Shown here: piece after piece, positions 1-5,093 of the stretch | Numbering within the stretch: position 1 is the first letter of the stretch | Layout: each line of letters starts with the position of its first letter | DNA from: an uncultured Arcobacter sp. | Lineage (GTDB): Bacteria; Campylobacterota; Campylobacteria; Campylobacterales; Arcobacteraceae | DNA length: 5,806 nucleotides | Assembly: GCA_913062735.1 (NCBI GenBank) | Contig: CAJXWI010000189.1 | Coordinates: forward strand, 1-5,806 | Reading direction: 5' to 3' | Notes under the pieces: generated by a model | What the model saw: only the letters and a program-made list of their open reading frames with translations | Databases searched by the model: none | What the model was told of the DNA's origin: nothing | Made by a program: the position numbers and the translations under genes

Positions 1-879
1 ATCCAAGATCCCAAAATCAATCAGTGCTTTCATTTGTGTTTTATATTGGCAATTACTGGAACTGTCTTGTGAAAATAAATCAATGAGGTATTCAAAATGT
101 ACATCGTAGGTTAAATCTGTTTTTTTATACAAATCTTTCAAAATGATACTTTCTTCAAACAATGGGTATACCTTATGCTCTTTATAAATACGAGATGAAA
201 AATCATTTCGTATATGTTTTTCCCCATAATCAAAAGTTAGAAATTCATAGTTTTGTATGTTTTTATTCAAGGTATTTACAAAATCTTCGTATGACAATGC
301 TACTTCTCCTTTAGTAATGCGGTATTTCTTGCAATGTTCTATTAGTTTTTTATCTTTGCATACTTCAAAAAGTATCTTGTGCTCTTTTACATAAGCTTGT
401 TGAAGGGTATTTTCTTTTGTATAAACGAGTTCACATGCAAAAGCATCAAATATCTCATTTGCAAGAATATAGGCACTAGGAAGTTTGAGCTCCTTGATAT
501 CTTTACAAAAAGACAGATTTATTTTCTTAGAAAAAGATTCTTCTAAATACAGCTTTTGCTGATTTTGTAAAGTGTCAAAACGCTCTACTATTACAAAATT
601 TAAAGTATCTAAGAGTTTGGGTTGCAAAGTGTAAATAAATTGAATAATATCTGCTAACAAATAACCATGATGCGCACCAACTTCAACAATAGAAGAACTC
701 TTATTTAATCGTCCTTCTTTTATAGATTTTATAATATCTAGTGCAATTGCACCTCCAAAAAAAGAAGAAGTCGAAACCGAAGTATAAAAATCTCCTTCTT
801 TACCAATTGTTTTGTAAGCGCTGTAATAAGCGTCTTTATCATAGAGCCAAGAATGGAAATATTCACTAAATTTAATCAT
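1..879 (-). CDS. MidA/NDUFAF7-type SAM-dependent methyltransferase, C-terminus cut by window edge
   Basis: An open frame of 293 codons runs from an ATG at 879 to base 1 with no stop, so the C-terminal part is missing. I read the translation from the reverse strand. Visible family marks in order are an N-terminal WLYDKDAYY and GDFYTS (residues 29-34), a glycine motif IVEVGAHHG (64-72) at the SAM site, the strand end VIVER (96-100), ANEIFDAF (140-147), TFDYGE (215-220) and DLTYDVHFEYL (255-265). This order matches COG1565/DUF185. The mitochondrial member NDUFAF7 methylates an arginine of a complex I subunit; the bacterial substrate is not known to me, so the target here is open. The family more often has GPG or GxGxG where this protein has GAHHG. 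No good Shine-Dalgarno precedes the ATG. An in-frame GTG at 894 is possible but has no better site. It is transcribed divergently from pyk. The fold and family call is fairly sure, the substrate is not. Confidence 0.82.
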   Translation of the reverse strand, partial: MIKFSEYFHSWLYDKDAYYSAYKTIGKEGDFYTSVSTSSFFGGAIALDIIKSIKEGRLNKSSSIVEVGAHHGYLLADIIQFIYTLQPKLLDTLNFVIVERFDTLQNQQKLYLEESFSKKINLSFCKDIKELKLPSAYILANEIFDAFACELVYTKENTLQQAYVKEHKILFEVCKDKKLIEHCKKYRITKGEVALSYEDFVNTLNKNIQNYEFLTFDYGEKHIRNDFSSRIYKEHKVYPLFEESIILKDLYKKTDLTYDVHFEYLIDLFSQDSSSNCQYKTQMKALIDFGILD

Positions 880-929
880 AAAGTATTTTATCACAAAAGT
901 TATGTAACCAAGATGTAAGCAAAATTTGT

Positions 930-935
930 TATAAT
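930..935 (+). promoter_or_regulatory. Candidate distal -10 box for pyk (TATAAT)
   Basis: A perfect TATAAT lies about 155 bases before the pyk start. No -35-like hexamer is found at the usual distance, which is common for the vegetative promoters of Campylobacterota. Use of this box would give a leader of roughly 150 bases. In such AT-rich DNA a chance match is quite possible. Confidence 0.4.
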
Positions 936-1024
936 GTCATATCAAATTTTAAAATGTTCTTACTTTAATCAATATGTTTTACTGGCACATTTGCAAAGAA
1001 TTCTATAAATCAAGTGAAATTTTT

Positions 1025-1030
1025 TATAAA
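1025..1030 (+). promoter_or_regulatory. Candidate proximal -10 box for pyk (TATAAA)
   Basis: TATAAA follows a run of T residues and lies about 60 bases before the pyk ATG, giving a leader of about 50 bases. There is no clear -35 box. It competes with the better-matching TATAAT at 930-935; the sequence alone cannot decide which is used. Confidence 0.35.
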
Positions 1031-1078
1031 TATGCCATAGTAAAAACAAAAGTAATTATTAATTTTTGAATAAACCTT

Positions 1079-1084
1079 AAGGAA
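1079..1084 (+). promoter_or_regulatory. Ribosome binding site of pyk (AAGGAA)
   Basis: AAGGAA ends five bases before the ATG at 1090. This is good spacing and supports that start. Confidence 0.8.
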
Positions 1085-1089
1085 AATAA

Positions 1090-2535
1090 ATGCCAAAAAA
1101 AACAAAAATACTAGCAACGCTAGGCCCAAAAAGTGATACAGTTGAAGTAATCGAAGGTTTAATTAAAGCAGGTGCAAACATGTTCAGATTAAACTTCTCT
1201 CATGGTACGCATGAGTACCATTCTCAAACACTTGAAAACATTAGAATTGCAATGAAAAATTGTGATACTGTTGTTGGAGTTTTACAAGATATTTCAGGAC
1301 CAAAGGTTCGAATTGGAGATATTAAAGAGAATTTCAATCTTTTAAAAGGTGATACTATCACTTTTGTGAAAGAAGAGATTGTTGGTTTTCAAAAATCATC
1401 AAATGAATACGTAGTATCTTTAAATTATCCAGATTTATTAGATAAGGTTAAAGTAAATGAGTTTATTTATTTATACGATGGAACAATTAGAGCAAAAGTA
1501 GTACAAACAGGTAAAGAAATCATTGCAAACATTGAAAACAATGGAACATTAGGTTCAAGAAAAGGAATTAACTTTCCTAATACTGTTATTGATATTGATG
1601 TAATTACGAAAAAAGATGAAATTGATATTGCTTGGGGAGTTCTTAATAAAGTAGATTATTTTGCAATCTCTTTTGTACAAAATAAAGAAGACATGATACA
1701 TGCAAGGGAACTTTTAAATGGTTACAATGGGAAATTAATTGCTAAAATTGAAAAATTTGATGCGGTTGAAAATATTGATGAAATTTTAGAAGCAAGTGAT
1801 GGACTTATGGTTGCACGTGGTGACTTAGGAATTGAAGTTCCTTATTATGATGTACCTACAATTCAGAAAACATTAATTAAAAAAGGGAATGCTGTTTCTA
1901 AACCTGTAATTACGGCAACTCAAATGTTATTATCAATGACAACAAATGAAAGAGCAACAAGAGCTGAGATTTCAGATGTTGCTAATGCAGTTTTAGATGG
2001 TACAGATGTTGTTATGCTTTCTGAAGAAAGTGCTATTGGAGATGATCCTGTTAATGTAGTAAGTACAATGAGTAATATTATTAGAAAAACAGAAGAAATC
2101 TATAATTATGAGAAACAATATAAAATGAATTATTTAGATCATTTTGATGTTATTCAAGCAACAGCTACTAAATTAGCAGATGATATTCATGCAAAAGGAA
2201 TTTTGGCACTTACTTCTTCTGGACAAAGTGCTTTAAGAATGTCAAGATACAGACCAAGAACTCCTCTTTACGCTTTCTCTCATAAAAAAAGAGTATTAAG
2301 TTCTTTAGCTATTGCTTGGGGTGTTAAACCAATTGCTACAATTAAAGAAGGAAAATCTTCAAAAATGTTAGCAAAAATGTTGCTTTCTTTAGAATCTAAA
2401 GGTTTATTAGATAAAAAAGGACCTTATGTGGCAACAGTTGGATATCCAGTTGGAATGCCAGGATCTACAAATATTATTAAGATTTTAAATGAAAGTGAAA
2501 TCGAATATTATTTAAGTTTACTAGATAATAAATAA
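1090..2535 (+). CDS. pyk: Pyruvate kinase
   Basis: Pyruvate kinase transfers phosphate from phosphoenolpyruvate to ADP, giving pyruvate and ATP in the cytosol. The 481 residues match the usual bacterial length and no extra PEP-utiliser domain is attached. The N-terminal barrel strand carries KILATLGPKS and RLNFSHG (33-39, with Arg33, Asn35 and Ser37). The metal/potassium loop is QDISGPKVR (66-74). A B-domain follows at about 75-165. The catalytic lysine is Lys219 in AKIEK, with the metal ligands Glu221 and Asp245 (ARGDLG), and ATQML (276-280) holds Thr277. The signature MTTNERATRAEISDVANA is intact, but the usual SGETA is SEESA (311-315). The C-domain starts near 345, with TSSGQSA at 377-383 and GMPGSTN at 455-461, the position of the allosteric effector site in regulated enzymes. 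Lys72 stands where potassium-dependent enzymes have Glu, so the enzyme is predicted not to need K+. The gene appears to be transcribed alone and ends in a hairpin. Confidence 0.97.
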   Translation: MPKKTKILATLGPKSDTVEVIEGLIKAGANMFRLNFSHGTHEYHSQTLENIRIAMKNCDTVVGVLQDISGPKVRIGDIKENFNLLKGDTITFVKEEIVGFQKSSNEYVVSLNYPDLLDKVKVNEFIYLYDGTIRAKVVQTGKEIIANIENNGTLGSRKGINFPNTVIDIDVITKKDEIDIAWGVLNKVDYFAISFVQNKEDMIHARELLNGYNGKLIAKIEKFDAVENIDEILEASDGLMVARGDLGIEVPYYDVPTIQKTLIKKGNAVSKPVITATQMLLSMTTNERATRAEISDVANAVLDGTDVVMLSEESAIGDDPVNVVSTMSNIIRKTEEIYNYEKQYKMNYLDHFDVIQATATKLADDIHAKGILALTSSGQSALRMSRYRPRTPLYAFSHKKRVLSSLAIAWGVKPIATIKEGKSSKMLAKMLLSLESKGLLDKKGPYVATVGYPVGMPGSTNIIKILNESEIEYYLSLLDNK

Positions 2536-2556
2536 AACGCTTGTAGCGTTTTATTT
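2530..2556. terminator. Hairpin terminator, probably bidirectional, between pyk and the TolC-like gene
   Basis: Bases 2530-2541 pair with 2545-2556 in a 12-bp uninterrupted stem with a TGT loop and a GC-bearing core (ACGCT/AGCGT). The outer stem is A on the left and T on the right, and T-rich sequence continues on the plus strand to about 2569, so it fits a rho-independent terminator for pyk. Read on the minus strand the same stem also ends in T-rich sequence, so it can also end the argD-TolC message whose last stop codon is at 2570-2572. The left arm includes the pyk stop codon (2533-2535). Confidence 0.85.
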
Positions 2557-2569
2557 TACTTTTTATTTT

Positions 2570-3730
2570 CTATTTAATTTTAGCATACAAGTCTAATAAC
2601 TCTATTTGCTCTTCATAATAAAAAATCTTTATATCCAATGCTTTAATAGCTTGTGAGTTTACAAGTGTATCTACATCACTTTGTGTTTTAATTTGAGCAT
2701 CTTTTTCTTCAATAATTATTTCTAACAAAGAAGCATATAATTCGTAATCTTCATTTGCAAGTTTTGCTTTATTTTGAAGCATTTTAATTTTTGCTAGTTT
2801 GTTTTTATATAAATTTTTTTCTTTAAGTTCTACAATACTTAAGTTTTCTTTTGCAATTAGCGTAGCAATTTTTTGTGCTTGAATATCATTTTTAAACCTT
2901 ATATCAAAAGGCATAGAGATGTTAAAACCATAAGTACTCCCATCTTTTAGCTGTTCATTATTAGAAGCATGATATTTTGTGTAATCATAAACAAAATTTA
3001 AAGAAGGTAAATATTTTGCTTCTATTGTTTTACGAAAATTATTCTTAGTTTTGATGTCAAAATGGCTTTGTTCAATAAGAATATTTTTTTGTATGAATGC
3101 TTTTTTAGAAAGTAAACTTAAACGAGGAGGTTTTAATTCATGGTATTTTTTATGAGAGATATTTGAAAAATTGTTTATTAATTCTTCTTTTTGATACTCT
3201 AAATCAATCAATAAACTTTTTTCACTGTTTGATTTAATAATTGCATTATCTAAAAAAGAGGTATCTAAAAAACCACCTAAAACTTGTTCTTTTTTTCTTG
3301 TTATATCCAATAAGGAGTTTAGAATTGCGTGCTGTTGTTTTTTAATTTGTAAATCCAGCTTATATAAATTAAAAAGAATTTTAGTAGCATCTTTGATGAG
3401 ATTCTTTCTTTGAATATCAATGTCTAAGTCTGAGTATTCTTGTAAAAAACCAGCATATTTTATTGCAGAAAAAATTCCACCACTTTTAAAAAGAGGCTGA
3501 GAAATTGAAATATGTGACTTTGTTGTATCTAAAGTATCAGAATAACTTTTAGAGTATTTATAAATAATTGGATTAATCCAATCTTTTTTTAATTTGGAAC
3601 TTTCTTCTTTTGTTTTTTCTTTCTTGAGTTTAAATATATTTTCATGCACAGGAGATAAAATATCTTCTTGCGCATAAACAAAACTAAGACATACAGATAA
3701 AAGCAGAGCCTTAGATTTTAGTAAGTACAT
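2570..3730 (-). CDS. TolC-family outer membrane efflux protein (short form)
   Basis: This is a 386-residue secreted protein of the outer membrane efflux (OEP/TolC) type. TolC proteins form a trimeric barrel and periplasmic tunnel that exports substrates with an inner membrane pump and adaptor. A signal peptide is visible at 1-20 (Lys5 and Lys7, then a hydrophobic core, with cleavage likely after VYA). Two repeats follow. The first has the strand HISISQPLFKSGG (73-85) and then long charged helices to about 200. The second has LPSLNFVYDYTKY (241-253), the strand GFNISMPF (268-275) and helices to the end. The N-terminal helix normal in TolC is replaced by a short Lys/Glu-rich stretch (33-50), and the protein is shorter than E. 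coli TolC. The start is fixed by the signal peptide and lies inside argD, overlapping it by 20 bases, with only a weak AAGA before it; translation is probably coupled. No adaptor or pump gene adjoins it here. Its substrate cannot be inferred. Confidence 0.85.
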   Translation of the reverse strand: MYLLKSKALLLSVCLSFVYAQEDILSPVHENIFKLKKEKTKEESSKLKKDWINPIIYKYSKSYSDTLDTTKSHISISQPLFKSGGIFSAIKYAGFLQEYSDLDIDIQRKNLIKDATKILFNLYKLDLQIKKQQHAILNSLLDITRKKEQVLGGFLDTSFLDNAIIKSNSEKSLLIDLEYQKEELINNFSNISHKKYHELKPPRLSLLSKKAFIQKNILIEQSHFDIKTKNNFRKTIEAKYLPSLNFVYDYTKYHASNNEQLKDGSTYGFNISMPFDIRFKNDIQAQKIATLIAKENLSIVELKEKNLYKNKLAKIKMLQNKAKLANEDYELYASLLEIIIEEKDAQIKTQSDVDTLVNSQAIKALDIKIFYYEEQIELLDLYAKIK

Positions 3731-4895
3731 TGTTTAATCTTTTGAAACCTTCATCGATTTCTTCTTTTGTAACAGTAAGTACGGGTAAAAATCGTAAAGT
3801 ATCTTTTCCTGCTCGTAAAACCAGTAAACCTTCTTCAAAAGATTTTTTAATTATAGCTTGAAGTGTTTGGGTATCTTTTACTCTTAAACCTCTAATTAGA
3901 CCAATACCTACAAGGGAAGTAAATACGTGGGTATTATTTTCATATACTTCTTTTAATTTAGAAGTAAAATACAAAATATTTTCATCAATTGATCCCTTAT
4001 TTTTCTCTTCTTCTAAAATATTAAGAACTTCAAGGGCCGCTGAACTTGATAAATAATTTCCACCAAAGGTTGAACCGTGATCTCCTGGTTCAAATACATC
4101 TTTTAAGGTAGTCATAACTGCTCCGATTGGAACACCTCCTGCTAATCCTTTAGCAAGAGTGATAATATCAGGTGTTATACCATAGGCATTAGATGCTAAG
4201 AACTCACCCGTTCTGTATATTCCTGTTTGCACTTCATCTATTATTAATAAGATATCATTTTCTTTTAAGTATTTTGCTAATTTTTGAATCTCATTTTTTT
4301 CAAAAGGATGTACTCCTCCCTCTCCTTGAACAAGTTCAATCATTACTGCAACTGTTTCTTCATCTATATTCTCATACAAAGCTTGAATGTCTTTTGTATA
4401 TGAAAAACCATCTGGATAAGGAGCAAAACTATTGTTATGCATTTTTTCTTGTCCACACGCTTTTACCGTAGTAATTGTTCTTCCATGAAAAGAGTGCTCA
4501 AGAGTAAGTACTTTATATTTTTTGTTTTCAAATCTTTTCTCACCGTATTTACGTGCTATTTTAATAGCACCTTCATTCGCTTCAGCGCCTGAGTTTCCAA
4601 AAAAAGTTTGAACATCCATCTTGCTTAAAAGATTTAGTTTTTGAGCTAGTTTAGCTTGTGGTTCAATGCCATAAAGGTTTGAAACGTGAGTAATATTTGA
4701 TACTTGTTTATAAATAGCATCAGCAACTCTTTTATTTCCATGCCCTACAGAAACAACTCCTATTCCAGATCCAAAATCAATATAGTCTTTATTGTTGTCA
4801 TCCCATAATCTTGCGTTCTCACCTTTTACAAAATTGACATAATTTTTTGAATAAGTATTTAACACATATTTTTTATCTAAGTCTTGTAAGTTCAC
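3711..4895 (-). CDS. argD: Acetylornithine aminotransferase
   Basis: This is a class III PLP-dependent aminotransferase of 394 residues, the usual ArgD length. It moves an amino group from glutamate to N-acetylglutamate semialdehyde, giving N2-acetylornithine in arginine synthesis; some ArgD enzymes also act as succinyldiaminopimelate aminotransferase in lysine synthesis. Visible marks are FGNSGAEANEGAIK (99-112, cofactor phosphate loop), SFHGRT (135-140), IIDEVQTG (218-225, with Asp220 contacting the pyridine ring), the Schiff-base lysine Lys249 in TLAKGLAGG, GSTFGGN (274-280) and Arg368 in LRFLP for the substrate carboxylate. The start codon is GTG (4895-4893) with AAGGAA five bases before it. 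It is the first gene of a two-gene unit with the TolC-like gene, whose ATG lies in its last codons. No other arg genes adjoin it. An ornithine or GABA aminotransferase role is less likely given the length and motifs, but cannot be excluded. Confidence 0.93.
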   Translation of the reverse strand: MNLQDLDKKYVLNTYSKNYVNFVKGENARLWDDNNKDYIDFGSGIGVVSVGHGNKRVADAIYKQVSNITHVSNLYGIEPQAKLAQKLNLLSKMDVQTFFGNSGAEANEGAIKIARKYGEKRFENKKYKVLTLEHSFHGRTITTVKACGQEKMHNNSFAPYPDGFSYTKDIQALYENIDEETVAVMIELVQGEGGVHPFEKNEIQKLAKYLKENDILLIIDEVQTGIYRTGEFLASNAYGITPDIITLAKGLAGGVPIGAVMTTLKDVFEPGDHGSTFGGNYLSSSAALEVLNILEEEKNKGSIDENILYFTSKLKEVYENNTHVFTSLVGIGLIRGLRVKDTQTLQAIIKKSFEEGLLVLRAGKDTLRFLPVLTVTKEEIDEGFKRLNNVLTKI

Positions 4896-4900
4896 ACAAT

Positions 4901-4906
4901 TTCCTT
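4901..4906 (-). promoter_or_regulatory. Ribosome binding site that fixes the argD GTG start (AAGGAA)
   Basis: On the minus strand AAGGAA lies five bases before the GTG at 4895-4893. The GTG two bases further upstream (4897-4895) is followed at once by TGA, so only the second GTG opens the argD frame. No ATG is available nearby in frame. Confidence 0.75.
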
Positions 4907-4922
4907 TTTCTTTATTGGCAAA

Positions 4923-4928
4923 ATTATA
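4923..4928 (-). promoter_or_regulatory. Candidate -10 box for argD-TolC unit (TATAAT)
   Basis: A perfect TATAAT on the minus strand, in the context GATATAATTTTG, lies 27 bases before the argD GTG. It would give a leader of about 20 bases that contains the ribosome site. No -35 hexamer is evident; the upstream side is T-rich, as is usual for this bacterial group. Confidence 0.55.
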
Positions 4929-4992
4929 TCTAAGATAGAATAAACACTGCGTTAATATAAAGTTTGTATATAAAAAATAAAAAATTATTTAA

Positions 4993-5022
4993 TTGAAATA
5001 TTTTACTTTAATAGTGTATTTT
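4993..5022 (+). promoter_or_regulatory. Alternative sigma70-type promoter for the TRAP receptor gene
   Basis: TTGAAA (4993-4998) and TATTTT (5017-5022) are separated by 18 bases. If this promoter is used, the TGTCAT repeats at 5031-5047 would lie just downstream of the start point, a position suited to repression. The -10 match is only moderate. Confidence 0.3.
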
Positions 5023-5029
5023 TCCCAAG

Positions 5030-5047
5030 ATGTCATTAAATTGTCAT
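5030..5047 (+). promoter_or_regulatory. Tandem TGTCAT repeat resembling a PhoB/OmpR-family operator
   Basis: TGTCAT occurs at 5031-5036 and again at 5042-5047, exactly 11 bases apart (one helical turn), with an A/T-only spacer. Against the enterobacterial Pho box consensus CTGTCATAWAWCTGTCAY as I remember it, this 18-base site matches at 15 positions. A weaker third unit, AGTTAT (5053-5058), follows in the same phase. Direct repeats of this spacing are typical of OmpR/PhoB-family response regulators. It lies 10 bases before a TATATT -10-like box, where such sites usually replace the -35 box. Which regulator binds is not known. Confidence 0.5.
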
Positions 5048-5057
5048 AAAAAAGTTA

Positions 5058-5063
5058 TATATT
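5058..5063 (+). promoter_or_regulatory. Candidate -10 box for the TRAP receptor gene (TATATT)
   Basis: TATATT lies 10 bases after the tandem TGTCAT repeat and 30 bases before the start codon at 5094. There is no -35 hexamer at 17 bases, which is what an activator-dependent promoter would show. An overlapping TATATA at 5056-5061 is equally possible. Confidence 0.4.
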
Positions 5064-5081
5064 ATTTGAAGCGAAAAGCGA

Positions 5082-5087
5082 AAAGGA
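5082..5087 (+). promoter_or_regulatory. Ribosome binding site choosing the start at 5094 (AAAGGA)
   Basis: Two in-frame ATGs lie at 5088 and 5094. AAAGGA directly abuts the first, with no spacer, and is six bases before the second. The second is therefore the likely start. Just upstream the heptamer GCGAAAA is repeated twice in tandem (5071-5084). Confidence 0.75.
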
Positions 5088-5093
5088 ATGACG

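Larger units (their letters stand above)
880..1089. promoter_or_regulatory. Divergent intergenic region between the methyltransferase and pyk
   Basis: This 210-base, very AT-rich stretch holds no open frame I would call a gene. It must carry the starts of both divergent genes. On the plus strand there are two -10-like boxes (930-935 and 1025-1030). On the minus strand the sequence TGTGATAAAAT just before the methyltransferase ATG resembles an extended -10 box. If that box is used, transcription would begin close to the start codon and the message would have almost no leader. No riboswitch-like or strong hairpin structure was recognised. Confidence 0.5.

Noticed and set aside
935..940. Single TGTCAT next to the distal pyk -10 box, like the repeats before the TRAP gene
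   Set aside because: No second unit is found 11 bases to either side, so a shared regulator is not supported.
984..994. TGGCAC...TTGC resembling a sigma54 promoter before pyk
   Set aside because: Only 7 bases separate GG and GC; sigma54 promoters need 10.
1202..1221. Inverted repeat ATGGTAC...GTACCAT near the start of pyk
   Set aside because: It has a 7-bp stem inside the conserved SHGTHEY coding segment, and nothing else supports a regulatory role.
4193..4471. 92-codon open frame on the plus strand
   Set aside because: It lies wholly antisense to argD, over well-conserved motifs, has no ribosome site, and its Leu/Phe/His-rich translation looks like a shadow frame.
4553..4570. Inverted repeat GTGCTATT-TT-AATAGCAC
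   Set aside because: It lies within argD codons for the conserved GAIKIAR segment and has no U-run, so it is best explained by coding sequence.
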